This document shows positions 46,418-56,098 of a stretch of DNA of 64,000 bases, one piece after another. Origin of the DNA: TOLSYN sp963738165 (GTDB lineage Bacteria; Acidobacteriota; Terriglobia; Terriglobales; Acidobacteriaceae); the NCBI GenBank assembly GCA_963738165.1, contig CAVTVE010000006.1, forward strand, positions 186,001 to 250,000. Direction: 5' to 3'. Below the pieces are notes generated by a model. It worked only from the letters and a program-made list of their open reading frames with translations. It made no database searches and was not told the DNA's origin. The stretch's first letter is position 1. The number at the start of each line of letters is the position of its first letter. The translations under genes were made by a program, and so were the position numbers.

Positions 46418-48277
46418 ATGAGCAGATTGCTTGGTGGTATTGCCGAGTCGGCATCTTTACTCGATCCCCAGCGCCTCTGGCGTGCGGCAGCGTGCCACCA
46501 GGAGGGCGCTCGTATGTTGGTGGCGGACCGAGCCACGCGGACGGCGAAAATTGTAAAGGAAGGGGAGAGAGCTTCAGCAGATTATGCTTTTCTGTTACCA
46601 AATGATGGGGACGAGGAACCGCATGAGTCTATTTGGGTTGGGATGCATGGGATCCTGTATAACCTTCCAGAGTTAGCGCAACAGAGCGGAGTTTCGCATT
46701 ACTGGGAATGTTATAGACCGAACGAGATCGTCCGCCAATCTTACAAACTCTGGGGAGCATCTTGTTTCGCCAGGTTCCGCGGCTCGTTTGCGTGCGCGAT
46801 TCTTGATCTGCGTAACAACAAACTTCTGCTTGCGCGTGACCATGTCGGTTCCAGGTCTCTCTTCTTTTCAGCACGCCGCGGCTTTTACTTTGCATCTACG
46901 ATCAAAGCACTCCTCGAGATCAGCGGATCACCTTGCAGGCCGAATCTGCCCATACTTCAGGATTGGCTGCTCGATCTTCCCTCCGACGATCCGACTCAAA
47001 CCTTCTTCGACGGCATCGTGCGATTGCCCTCTGCAACCTGCTTGGAACTCAATCTGAGCAGCCCGCTGAGCCCCTCCATCACAGAGTTCTGGCCCATCCG
47101 TGACTTGGCTGACCGAGCGATGACACGCGGTGATGCCGAGAATCGCCTGCGCACGCTCCTCGCCGAATCGCTTGAACTTAGTACTCGCGATATACACTCT
47201 GCAGGTGTCACGCTTTCCGGGGGACTAGACTCATCCGTTATTCTAGCGTCATTAAGAAACCGCAAGGGCATAGGTTATCCGATCCACTCCTTTACGTTCG
47301 TTTCTAACATGCGTAAGTCCCAAGTAGAAGAATCCAGGGCACGCGCAGTAACTGAACGTTGCGGCTCCGAAAGTCATCTTGTCCGCTACAATTGTCACCG
47401 TATTCCTGCTGAAATCGACACCCTTCTCATGAGCCTGGAAGAGCCATTCGCGAGCCCAGTCTTATTCGCACATCGGGAGTTATATCGAGTAGCTCAGACA
47501 GCGGGCGTGCAAGCCGTTCTTAATGGACAAGGTTCGGACAGCTTGTTTGCTGGAAGCAATTCTCATTTGGTGACTTTGGCGGCGTCCTTATGTCGTGAAG
47601 GGCGAGTAGTCACGGCCTGCACAATGCTGGCGAATGCCGCATCCGGATACCAACTTGTGCGGCTATTCAAGTCTGTAGTAGTTGCCGGCCTGCCACATAG
47701 AATCAAAGCTGTGCTTCGTTCAACGATCAAGCCAGATTGGCTCAGTGACGATTGGTTTCGCGCCCGAGAAGCTGTTACTCGAGTTAGAGCAGCGCGTGCA
47801 ACGAGCATTCGCGCTCAACTTATGCGCGAGCTAAAAGCACTCTCACTTCCGCATATGTTGCGATTTGAAGAACGCGCTGGCGAGGCGTGTTGTGTCTCCA
47901 CTCGTTCTCCTTTCCTCGCACCTGAAGTGGTTGAATTCGCATTCTCGCTTCCTGAGGAATTGCTCATCGGGCGTGATGGGCATACTAAATCCATCTTGCG
48001 CTCCGCCTGCAGAGATATGTTGCCGGGAACGATTCTGCAAAGCCGTGAACGTATGGGATTCCCTGTTCCCGCCGATGAATGGCTTAGATCATTGGCGGAG
48101 TGGGCGGCTGAAGAACTTAACCGCTCCAAGGACTTGCCATTCATCAACACGTTCAAGGTGCAAGATCTTTGGAAGTCGTTTCGATGTTCGGAGGAAAATA
48201 GCTGGCAGCGCTCGATTCAAATATGGCGACTGATATTCCTGACCCGCTGGGCAAAATTATTTAGCATAGAGTTCTAG
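46418..48277 (+). CDS. Asparagine-synthetase-like protein (lasso cyclase type)
   Basis: A 619-residue protein. The N-terminal domain (1-190) has the glutaminase fold (FRGSFACAILDLRNNKLLLA; DHVGSRSLFFS) but lacks Cys2, so it cannot hydrolyse glutamine. The synthetase domain has the PPi loop SGGLDSS (267-273), LNGQGSDSLFAG, and STRSPFLAPEVVEFAFSLPE with RDGHTKSILRSA. Lasso cyclases (McjC type) have this design and adenylate an Asp/Glu side chain to form the macrolactam. With no such residue in the precursor core, it may activate another carboxyl. Last gene of the plus-strand run. Confidence 0.9.
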   Translation: MSRLLGGIAESASLLDPQRLWRAAACHQEGARMLVADRATRTAKIVKEGERASADYAFLLPNDGDEEPHESIWVGMHGILYNLPELAQQSGVSHYWECYRPNEIVRQSYKLWGASCFARFRGSFACAILDLRNNKLLLARDHVGSRSLFFSARRGFYFASTIKALLEISGSPCRPNLPILQDWLLDLPSDDPTQTFFDGIVRLPSATCLELNLSSPLSPSITEFWPIRDLADRAMTRGDAENRLRTLLAESLELSTRDIHSAGVTLSGGLDSSVILASLRNRKGIGYPIHSFTFVSNMRKSQVEESRARAVTERCGSESHLVRYNCHRIPAEIDTLLMSLEEPFASPVLFAHRELYRVAQTAGVQAVLNGQGSDSLFAGSNSHLVTLAASLCREGRVVTACTMLANAASGYQLVRLFKSVVVAGLPHRIKAVLRSTIKPDWLSDDWFRAREAVTRVRAARATSIRAQLMRELKALSLPHMLRFEERAGEACCVSTRSPFLAPEVVEFAFSLPEELLIGRDGHTKSILRSACRDMLPGTILQSRERMGFPVPADEWLRSLAEWAAEELNRSKDLPFINTFKVQDLWKSFRCSEENSWQRSIQIWRLIFLTRWAKLFSIEF

Positions 48278-48643
48278 AGCTGGGGTTTGTGGTCAACCTC
48301 GATGCGACAAGCGCGATGATCGTCGCGGTGCGTAGACCCTATTTCGTAGTCTCGGCAAAGTAGAGTTGCCGGAGATAAAACGGCGAGATATAGCCTTCGC
48401 CTATACTTCCTAGAAATACATTTTCTAACGGTAGCCGATACTTTCTGGCATCTTACCCTGATAAGCAATCGAAGCCCGGAAGTGATCTTTATGTTGCAGG
48501 ATCGTTGAAGCCAAGCTCGTTTCGGGATAATGTCGCGGGGTTGCTAACAGTAAATATGAATTCAATGCTGCTGGAATCATTCATTCGAGTGTCTCTCAAT
48601 AGGAAGTGAGAACGATTCTTGCAGAAGCCAGGACGAGGAGGGC

Positions 48644-48847
48644 ATGATGACGCACAAGATGACATGCAGGTTTCCACGAGAGCCAGACTCGAAGACGCAA
48701 CCACGCCTCACAACCTACGACTCGGGCTATGAGCACAGTGTTCAACACTGGTTCAAGATGCAGCAGTTGTTCAAAGAAGCAAATGAACAGCATGGCAGCG
48801 ACCGGCCAGTAAAAGGGGTCTCGGCGAACAAGGTTTCGGCAGCATAG
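48644..48847 (+). CDS. Possible small protein (67 residues)
   Basis: ATG 48644 follows GAGGAGGGC, a strong ribosome site. The frame encodes a basic, polar protein (YEHSVQHWFKMQQLFKEANE) with no known family. The rest of 48278-49130 holds no other convincing gene or RNA. It may be an unrelated orphan rather than part of the peptide cluster. Confidence 0.35.
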   Translation: MMTHKMTCRFPREPDSKTQPRLTTYDSGYEHSVQHWFKMQQLFKEANEQHGSDRPVKGVSANKVSAA

Positions 48848-49130
48848 GTGTCCGACGACCCGCAATGATCTGCAATAGAGCTATCGTCTGAATGGCGCAC
48901 GGGATTCGAAGAGCACGACGTGCGCTAGCCGCGATGCTCAAAAGGTTGATTCGTTCTCATAGTCATTTTTCCGTCGAGGTGTGTGGCGCCTGGAATGCTC
49001 GCGGCTGCTTTGACGACGATGGTGATCGTTTCCCAGGCTAGCGCGCAGCCGTGGGCGCTAGCCCCTCCAACCACAATGTATCGGCTCCTCTGCGCCCCAT
49101 CCTAGCTTTTCCGTTTCCGGCTTTGCTAGA

Positions 49131-51092
49131 ATGCCTCGCTCAGGTGCAGCTTTGTCGACTAACTCTTCCTCTACGTCGGTGGTCACCGAGACAGTCGTTG
49201 AGTTCCTGAAGACTGTCCCGCCCTTCCAGTTTCTACCTGCAAGCGAACTTTCGCGCCTTGTGCCAAGCATCGCGCTCGAGTATTTCCCCAAAGACACCAC
49301 CATCATCAGCGCCGGCGACCGTGCGTCTGAAGTGCTCTACATCGTGCACAAGGGCGCGGTGGAGCTGACGTTGCGCACCAAGGTCGGGAAGGGACTCGTC
49401 TTTGATTATCGCAGCGAGGGTGAGATCTTCGGACTGCTTTCAACCATGGGCCGGGACACCGCCCGTCTCGATGTGACAGCGTCCGAAGACGCACTCTGCT
49501 ACAGCATTCCGGGTACCGTGATTCAGGAACTCGCGTCGCGTTATCCTGAATTTGCGGAGTACCTGGTTCGCGTCTCGATCACGCGCTACATCGACCGAAG
49601 TCTGGAGGAACTCAAAGACCAGACAAACCTGATGGGCAGCACCGAGCGCTTGCTCTACTCGCTATCTGCGAAAGATGTCATTAGCGCTCCGGCCGTAGTC
49701 TGCACCGGCGAAACCTCCATCCAGGAAGCCGCCCGGCTGGTGGCAACCTCGCACGCGACCTGTCTCGCCGTCGTTGGACCGGACGGCCGTGCAACCGGAA
49801 TCGTAACCAGTCGCGACTTTACCGACCGCGTTGTGGCCAACGCCTTGGCGCTCGATTCTCCCGTTGCCAGCATCATGAGCACACCTGTAGTCTCGGTCGA
49901 AAGCTCGGCGCGCCTTTTTCAGGCCCTGCTTTCCATGCTCTCCAAAGACATCCAGCACGTACTGGTCACGGAAGAGGGATTGCCCAAAGCCGTCCTCTCC
50001 AGTCATGACCTCATGCTGCTGCAGGGCAAGTCGCCGCTCAGTGTCTCGCGTTACATCGAGCAACAGAAATCCGTCGAAGGCCTCGCCAAGGCTCAGAAGA
50101 AGATCGTCGAACTGCTGCCGCTGCTCTTAAGGGAGGGCGCGAGGGTAAGCCACATTACACGTGTCATGGCCGAGATCAACGACCGCCTGATGGCAAAGAT
50201 TCTGGAATTCGCTGAAGCCGAATTGGGTACGCCTCCGCTTCCATACTGCTGGGTGGTAATGGGCAGCGAAGGACGCCGCGAGCAAACCTTCAAGACCGAT
50301 CAGGATAACGCCCTTATCTATGCCGATTCCGACGAGGGCAATGCCGCGGCGGCACAGGAATATTTCACGAGCTTCGCGAATTACGTACAGACTGCGCTTG
50401 CGAGTTGTGGCTATGCACCCTGCGAGGCCAACTACATGGCCAGTAACCCACGCTGGCGGCGCACGCTCTCCTCTTGGAAGAACTGCTTTCAAGCGTGGAT
50501 CACCGAGCCTGATCTCCATTCCGTAGAGGACGCTCTCATCTTTTTCGACATGCGCCCGATCGGCGGCGATTTCTGGCTCTTTGAAGCTCTTGCGGCTTCC
50601 TTTCGCGAAGCTCTGAAAGACGCCTCCTTCTTTAAGTCGATTTTTGCGTACGTCACCATTGACCGCAAACCGCCGATTGGATTTTTCCGTACGTTCGTGG
50701 TCGAGCGCTCGGGTGAGCACAAGGAGGAACTCGACATCAAGACCTTCGGCACTGCTCCCATCGTGGAGGCCGCGCGTCTGCTGGCGCTCGACGCAGGGAT
50801 CGAGGCCACAAATACGGTTGACCGGCTTTCATCGACGCAGCCGCTCCGCTATTTCGATGATGTCCTTCGCCGTGATCTGCTGGAATCCTTCGAGTTGCTC
50901 ACCCTTCTTCGCCTTGAACATCAGCTCCAGCAAATGCGGGCAGGGCAGTCTGTCAACAACTATGTAAATCCCGGCAGTCTTACTCAGTTGCAGAGAAGCT
51001 TATTGAAAGAAGCGTTTCGGACGATTGCCCGCGCACAGTCTGTGATCTCCGACCGCTTCCGTACTCTGCTGTGGGCGCAACTGAAGGGCTGA
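49131..51092 (+). CDS. cNMP-binding/CBS/DUF294 nucleotidyltransferase-like regulator
   Basis: A 653-residue protein with the domain order cyclic-nucleotide-binding (about 25-140: FLPASELSRLVPSIALEYFP, RSEGEIFGLLSTM), a CBS pair (about 175-300: SHATCLAVVGPDGRATGIVT, IQHVLVTEEGLPKAVLS), DUF294 nucleotidyltransferase-like (about 345-480, with GSEGRREQTFKTDQDNALIY carrying the GS and DxD-like residues), and DUF294_C (about 505-650). This is the GlnD-like architecture known to sit before DnaQ-type exonucleases. It overlaps no gene but ends 2 bases before one. A signal-responsive nucleotidyl transfer role is inferred. Confidence 0.9.
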   Translation: MPRSGAALSTNSSSTSVVTETVVEFLKTVPPFQFLPASELSRLVPSIALEYFPKDTTIISAGDRASEVLYIVHKGAVELTLRTKVGKGLVFDYRSEGEIFGLLSTMGRDTARLDVTASEDALCYSIPGTVIQELASRYPEFAEYLVRVSITRYIDRSLEELKDQTNLMGSTERLLYSLSAKDVISAPAVVCTGETSIQEAARLVATSHATCLAVVGPDGRATGIVTSRDFTDRVVANALALDSPVASIMSTPVVSVESSARLFQALLSMLSKDIQHVLVTEEGLPKAVLSSHDLMLLQGKSPLSVSRYIEQQKSVEGLAKAQKKIVELLPLLLREGARVSHITRVMAEINDRLMAKILEFAEAELGTPPLPYCWVVMGSEGRREQTFKTDQDNALIYADSDEGNAAAAQEYFTSFANYVQTALASCGYAPCEANYMASNPRWRRTLSSWKNCFQAWITEPDLHSVEDALIFFDMRPIGGDFWLFEALAASFREALKDASFFKSIFAYVTIDRKPPIGFFRTFVVERSGEHKEELDIKTFGTAPIVEAARLLALDAGIEATNTVDRLSSTQPLRYFDDVLRRDLLESFELLTLLRLEHQLQQMRAGQSVNNYVNPGSLTQLQRSLLKEAFRTIARAQSVISDRFRTLLWAQLKG

Positions 51093-51094
51093 CG

Positions 51095-51745
51095 ATGCGC
51101 CATTGGCTCAAATTTGGCGCATGGAAATGCGAATACCCGCCCGATACCCCGATACGTTCAGTCGGCTACGTGGTCCTCGACACAGAATTCACCTCACTGG
51201 ACCACCGCACAAACCGGCTGCTTTCGGTTGGGTCCATCCGCATGGAAGGTGCCAGCATCCGCATGGGCGAGCAGTTTTATCGCGTGCTGAATCCTGGCGT
51301 GGAGCTTCCTGCAAACACGGTGGTCGTACACAAGCTTAGGCCCAGCGATATCGAACTCGGAGAGCCGCCGCTTCAGGCACTGGCAGAGCTGCGGGAATAC
51401 GTCGCGGGGGCGGTTCTGGTCGGGCATTTCATAAAAATGGATATGGATCTTGTACGCAAAGAAATGCGCGGAACCGAACACTCGCTCGAAAACCCCGTCA
51501 TCGATACGGCCCAGGTCCATCGCTGGCTATTGCGGAACGGGCGCTACTCGGAAGATCTCTTTCACCGCCTTGAAATCCTGGACTTGGCCTCGCTCGCGAA
51601 GATCTACAACATTGAGCTCCGTGAGGCACATCACGCACTCGACGACGCCTTTGTCACAGCTCGCCTCTGGCAAAAGTTGATCTATCAGCTCGAAGCTCGC
51701 GGCGTACGCACCCTCGCCGCCCTGCTGAAAATCGGCAGCCCTTAA
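51095..51745 (+). CDS. DnaQ-like 3'-5' exonuclease
   Basis: A 216-residue DEDDh exonuclease from ATG 51095. Exo I has D and E in VLDTEFTSLD, Exo II the Asp region VGHFIKMDMDLV, and Exo III HHALDDAF with the His and Asp. Such stand-alone enzymes accompany cNMP-CBS-DUF294 proteins in many bacteria, and here the start is 2 bases after that gene's stop. It may trim nascent DNA or RNA, or supply proofreading. Confidence 0.9.
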   Translation: MRHWLKFGAWKCEYPPDTPIRSVGYVVLDTEFTSLDHRTNRLLSVGSIRMEGASIRMGEQFYRVLNPGVELPANTVVVHKLRPSDIELGEPPLQALAELREYVAGAVLVGHFIKMDMDLVRKEMRGTEHSLENPVIDTAQVHRWLLRNGRYSEDLFHRLEILDLASLAKIYNIELREAHHALDDAFVTARLWQKLIYQLEARGVRTLAALLKIGSP

Positions 51746-51773
51746 CTCTGGAGATGCCTGCGTAGATTGACAA

Positions 51774-53240
51774 TCACACCCTGGCAAAGTCGATATATCC
51801 GCGCTGCACGTCGGTACGCAGAAGTTTGACGCGCACCTTGTCTCCCACATCAACTCCAGCCTGGCCAGTTACCAGCATTCCTTCAACGTGAGGCTGCAGC
51901 ACGCGGACAAATGTTCCATTCGCATTCACCCCGGTAACGATCGCATCGAATACCTGGCCGATCCTGTTACTCATCGCAACGGCAGCGATGCGCTTTGACA
52001 TCTCGCGTTCCACCTTGCGCGCTGCGTTTTCCTTGGTTGTGCAGTTCGCCGCGATTGCGGCCAACTCATCGTCTGAATACGGTGCAGGCCGGTTGGCGAG
52101 CTCGGCCTTTACGAGCCGATGCGTAACCAGATCGGCGAAGCGCCGATTCGGAGCCGTCGAGTGCGTGTAGTCCTGAACGGCGAGACCGAAGTGGCCCGGT
52201 TCCGGATCGCCGGGCCGCTCCAGAACATATTCGCCCGGCCCCATCAGTTTGATGATGCTCAAGGAGAGATCCGCGAAGTGATCGGGGTCCGCAGCTCTGC
52301 GTTTGAGTAGGAATTCGTTCAGCGCCTTCGAGTCTGCCACGGGCGGAAGTTTTTCACCGAGTTGCGCCGCGAGTTCCACAATGCGGCTCCAGCGCTCGGG
52401 CGTTCTCACCACTCGACGGATGGACGACACGTTCGCCAGTTTGCGCGCAACCACGCCATTGGCGGCGATCATGAAGTCCTCAATCAAGTCTGTGGCCTCG
52501 TTCTTCTGCTGCTTCACCACGTCGACAATCTGCGCGTTGAGCAGGATGGGCCGCGTTTCAATGGTCTCGATGTTCAGCGCGCCATGGCGAATGCGTTCTG
52601 CGCGGAGCCCGTCCGCAACCTGATTCTGAAGACGCAACTGGGCTTGCAGTTCGGCGGAAGCCGCGACCTTTGCCGGCGCCGGGGCTTTGCCCTCCAGCCA
52701 CGCGCCCACGCCGTCATACGTAAGCTGTGCCTTGTTCCGGAGAATGGCCCGGTATACATCGCCTGATTGAATGATGCCTTCGGTCGAAACCACCGCTTCG
52801 ACCACGATGCTCAGTTTGTCGGCTCCCTCAAGCAGCGAACTCATTCCGTTCGAAAGCTGCTCCGGCAACATGGGAAAGATACGCACGCCTGCATAGACGG
52901 TCGTCGTTTCCTTACCGGCATGCTGGTCAATCGGCGAAACTTTGGCCACGAAGGCGTCCACATCGGCAATTCCGATCATGACTTTGAAGGAGCCGTCCGT
53001 CAGGCGTTGCACCACCTCCACCTGGTCGAGATCTCGCGAACTGTCGTTGTCAATCGAGGACCAAAGGAGACTTCTAAGATCGCGAACATTTCCCGATGGT
53101 GCAATGGCAGGCGGACGCGTGACCAGTTGTGCAAGCTGCTGTTGAACTTCGGGAGGAAAGTCCGGCTCGAAGCCATGCTCCAGCATCGTGAGTCGGGCGG
53201 CGGATTGAAGATCGCTGTGAGCAGCGTTGGTGGCGTTCAT
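51774..53240 (-). CDS. RNB-domain exoribonuclease (RNase II/R family)
   Basis: A 488-residue protein. SSIDNDSSRDLDQVEV and GIADVDAFV give the RNB Asp cluster. IEDFMIAANGVVARKLA and PNRRFADLVTHRLVK are the further conserved blocks. An S1-like tail (IVTGVNANGTFVRVLQPHVE) ends the chain. There is no cold-shock domain, so it is shorter than E. coli RNase R (~800 residues). Short RNB proteins of this type are common in Acidobacteria and cyanobacteria. It degrades RNA 3' to 5'. Convergent with the exonuclease gene across 28 bp. Confidence 0.92.
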   Translation of the reverse strand: MNATNAAHSDLQSAARLTMLEHGFEPDFPPEVQQQLAQLVTRPPAIAPSGNVRDLRSLLWSSIDNDSSRDLDQVEVVQRLTDGSFKVMIGIADVDAFVAKVSPIDQHAGKETTTVYAGVRIFPMLPEQLSNGMSSLLEGADKLSIVVEAVVSTEGIIQSGDVYRAILRNKAQLTYDGVGAWLEGKAPAPAKVAASAELQAQLRLQNQVADGLRAERIRHGALNIETIETRPILLNAQIVDVVKQQKNEATDLIEDFMIAANGVVARKLANVSSIRRVVRTPERWSRIVELAAQLGEKLPPVADSKALNEFLLKRRAADPDHFADLSLSIIKLMGPGEYVLERPGDPEPGHFGLAVQDYTHSTAPNRRFADLVTHRLVKAELANRPAPYSDDELAAIAANCTTKENAARKVEREMSKRIAAVAMSNRIGQVFDAIVTGVNANGTFVRVLQPHVEGMLVTGQAGVDVGDKVRVKLLRTDVQRGYIDFARV

Positions 53241-53349
53241 AGCGGGCGAGGGAATGCTATCACGCGGGTAAGAAGCAACTCTACGCCTTCAGAGGTTCAA
53301 ACTCGACAACAGCCTGCCCGCACGAAAATCTACTTATGCCGGCAGCCAC

Positions 53350-53640
53350 TCATGCTGCTGGCACGAATCCTTCACTCCGCAATTCTCCGGGAGCAATTTC
53401 ATCTACGTAGCACCAGACCCACCTTTCTCCAGGTTCAATGGACCGAATCAGTGGGTGCTTGCTCCTGTGGAAATGCTTGGTAGCGTGTTTGTTCTTGGAT
53501 GAGTCGCAGCAACCAACGTGTCCGCACTCCAGGCACATGCGAAGGTGAACCCATGTGTCTCCCGTCTTAATGCAGTCTTCACATACATGTTTGTCGGTGC
53601 TGGTCACACGGATCTGATCGAGATGTGTACATTCCGTCAT
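53350..53640 (-). CDS. UBP-type zinc-finger protein
   Basis: A 96-residue protein from ATG 53640 behind GAGGGAGA. CTHLDQIRV, CEDCIKTGDTWVHLRMCLEC and GHVGCCDSSKNKHATKHFHR supply the Cys/His ligands of the ZnF-UBP fold, which in eukaryotes binds ubiquitin C-termini. HPLIRSIEPGERWVWCYVDE completes it. Bacterial single-domain versions are widespread, with unknown partners. Single-gene unit. Confidence 0.9.
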   Translation of the reverse strand: MTECTHLDQIRVTSTDKHVCEDCIKTGDTWVHLRMCLECGHVGCCDSSKNKHATKHFHRSKHPLIRSIEPGERWVWCYVDEIAPGELRSEGFVPAA

Positions 53641-53884
53641 GCGGATTCTCCCTCGTAATTGGATGGCTCTACGAGAAATTACGGCTCTGCTACTTGCGTC
53701 CAGAGTCTTGGAGGCGTGTAACAGAAGTGACATTCTCGTCGGAAGCGGGCCTTCGTTGCTTTGGCTTTAACAAGCAGAAGATTCGAAACGAGATGCTGGT
53801 CTGAAGCATCGTATATTGAACGGACTTCAACTGAATTGGGTTGTGAGTGCATAGTGCATAGCAGGAGGTCGAAGCAGGTTGCAG

Positions 53885-56098
53885 ATGGCCGTCGGTCAAC
53901 AAATCTCGATGCTGCAACTTCAGGCTACGGCCTTGGATTCGGCGGCCAATTCCGTCGTCATCACAGATCGGGAGGGAACGGTTCTCTGGGTCAACTCCGC
54001 CTTCGCAAAGTTGACCGGGTACACCGCTGCCGAGGCAATTGGCCAGAACACGCGGCTGCTGAAATCCGGCAAGCATAATGACCAGTTCTACCGAAACATT
54101 TGGAGCACGATCCTTCGCGGCTCAGTGTGGCGCGGAGAGGTCATCAACCGGCGAAAGGATGGGAGCTTTTACGTTGAGGAGATGACCATTACTCCCGTCC
54201 GTTCGGCTACTGGCAGTGTTAGCCACTTTATTGCCATTAAGGAGGACATCACTGCTCGCAGGAAAGCCGAAGAGGCGATACAGCGTCAAGCTGAGATGTT
54301 GCGACTCTCCTTCGATGCGATCTTCGTGTGGCGTATCGACGGAGGTATCGAGAGTTGGAACCGCGGTGCGGAGCAGTTTTATGGTTACAGCGAAAGCGAA
54401 GCGCTGGGCCGGGTGAGCCACGAACTGCTCAAGACGATCTCTCCCGTGCCATGGCCAGAGATTGAGTCGATACTACGACAACGCGGAACTTGGGAAGGGG
54501 AACTGCGCCACATCACCAAAGAAGGCCGTGAGGTCACGGTAGCAAGCCGATACCAACTCATCACGGATGCCAATGGCGTCGAACTGATATTGGAGACGAA
54601 CCGGGACATCACCGAGAGCAAGCAGACCGCGGAGGCCTTGCAAGAATCAGAAAGGCGTTATCGCACGCTCTTTGAATCGATCGATGAAGGTTTTTGCGTC
54701 CTGGAGGTTCTGTTCGACCAGGATGGCAGGCCGAACGATTGGCGGTTCTTGGAGGTCAATCAAGCTTTTGAGAAACACAATGGACTGGTGCATGCTGCGG
54801 GAAAAACCATTCGGGAAATAGTTCCGAAAATTGAGGCGCGCTGGTTCGATATCTACGGAAGAGTCGCCACGACCGGAGAGCCAACCCGCCTTGTCGAGTT
54901 CTCTCAGGCACTCGGTCGCTGGTTCGACCTTTACGTTTTCCGGGTCGGAGAACCAGAACAGCGCAGAGTCGCGGTTCTTTTCAACAACATCACCGAGCGC
55001 AAGCAGGCCGCCGAAACCAGCGCCCGGCTTGCCGCCATCATTCAATCTTCTGCTGATGCCATCATCGGCAAAGACCTTGACGGCATCGTTTTCAGCTGGA
55101 ACCAGAGCGCGGAACAGATCTTTGGCTACTCCGCGGAAGAGATGATTGGCAAATCCATCACGCTCATTATTCCACCCGAGCGTCTTGACGAAGAGGCAGC
55201 CTTTCTGGAGAGCATGCGTCGGGGTGAGCAGATCAATCACTACGAAACAGTGCGCGTGCATAAGAGCGGCAAACGTATTGACGTCTCTGTCAGCATCTCT
55301 CCGGTTTTTGATGCCTCCGGAAAGCTGTTCGCAATTTCCAAAATCGTGCGTGACATCTCCGATCGCAAGCGGACCGAGCAAGCTCTGATCCGAAGTGAAA
55401 AGCTGGCGTCGGTTGGCCGCATGGCCGCCACCATCGCTCACGAGATCAACAATCCGCTTGCTTCTGCGATTAACGCTGTATACCTGGCGAAGACAGATCC
55501 AGCTCTGCCGGGCTCCATAAAAAGCAACCTCGCCCTTGCCGAGCAGGAATTGAATCGCGTCTCCCACATTACAAAGCAGACGCTTGGATTTTATAAGGAA
55601 GTCGGCACTCCGGCAGCAGTCGATCTCCCGGGGGTTCTCGACAGCCTCTTAGATCTCTATGAGCCGAGGCTGAAAAGCAAGAAGATATCGGTACAGCGCA
55701 GTTATCACAGCAGCATAGGCATTCGCGCAAATGAGGGAGAGGTTCGCCAGATTGTCTCCAATATCATTGCAAATAGCATTGACGCATTACCAGAGTGTGG
55801 CAAACTTCATGTGCGCCTGTGCGGTCCACAAACTTTATCCGGACACCGCCGCATGGTCCGATTGACCATTGCCGACAATGGCGAGGGAATCGTGAAGGCG
55901 AACATGAAGCGGATCTTCGAGCCGTTCTTTACTACCAAAAAATCCATCGGCACCGGCCTCGGACTATGGGTGGTCAGCGAATTGGTCAAGAGGCACGAGG
56001 GCAGGCTCCGAATCCGAAGCAAGCCGGGCAAGGGTACGATCCTGACAATCTGGTTGCCAATGGAACGGCGCAATTGGCAGCAGCGCCGCTCTGCATGA
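53885..56098 (+). CDS. Soluble sensor histidine kinase with four PAS domains
   Basis: About 737 residues without membrane segments, so it senses an internal signal. PAS domains: about 15-125 (VVITDREGTVLWVNSAFAKL), 137-248, 258-373 and 383-497 (IIGKDLDGIVFSWNQSAEQI). HisKA has the phospho-acceptor H521 in IAHEINNPLASA (numbering from TTG 53879). The HATPase domain follows (NIIANSIDALPE, DNGEGI, GTGLGLWV). ATG 53885 or TTG 53879 may be the start. The stop overlaps the receiver gene (ATGA), its evident partner. Confidence 0.9.
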   Translation: MAVGQQISMLQLQATALDSAANSVVITDREGTVLWVNSAFAKLTGYTAAEAIGQNTRLLKSGKHNDQFYRNIWSTILRGSVWRGEVINRRKDGSFYVEEMTITPVRSATGSVSHFIAIKEDITARRKAEEAIQRQAEMLRLSFDAIFVWRIDGGIESWNRGAEQFYGYSESEALGRVSHELLKTISPVPWPEIESILRQRGTWEGELRHITKEGREVTVASRYQLITDANGVELILETNRDITESKQTAEALQESERRYRTLFESIDEGFCVLEVLFDQDGRPNDWRFLEVNQAFEKHNGLVHAAGKTIREIVPKIEARWFDIYGRVATTGEPTRLVEFSQALGRWFDLYVFRVGEPEQRRVAVLFNNITERKQAAETSARLAAIIQSSADAIIGKDLDGIVFSWNQSAEQIFGYSAEEMIGKSITLIIPPERLDEEAAFLESMRRGEQINHYETVRVHKSGKRIDVSVSISPVFDASGKLFAISKIVRDISDRKRTEQALIRSEKLASVGRMAATIAHEINNPLASAINAVYLAKTDPALPGSIKSNLALAEQELNRVSHITKQTLGFYKEVGTPAAVDLPGVLDSLLDLYEPRLKSKKISVQRSYHSSIGIRANEGEVRQIVSNIIANSIDALPECGKLHVRLCGPQTLSGHRRMVRLTIADNGEGIVKANMKRIFEPFFTTKKSIGTGLGLWVVSELVKRHEGRLRIRSKPGKGTILTIWLPMERRNWQQRRSA

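Noticed and set aside
38583..48277. An ordinary lasso-peptide cluster
   Set aside because: No transglutaminase-like B2 protease, and the precursor has no Asp/Glu in its C-terminal 20 residues. Lasso ancestry of the enzymes is kept, the product class is not.
54647..55567. 306-codon minus-strand frame under the histidine kinase
   Set aside because: Antisense to clear PAS domains; no family resemblance.
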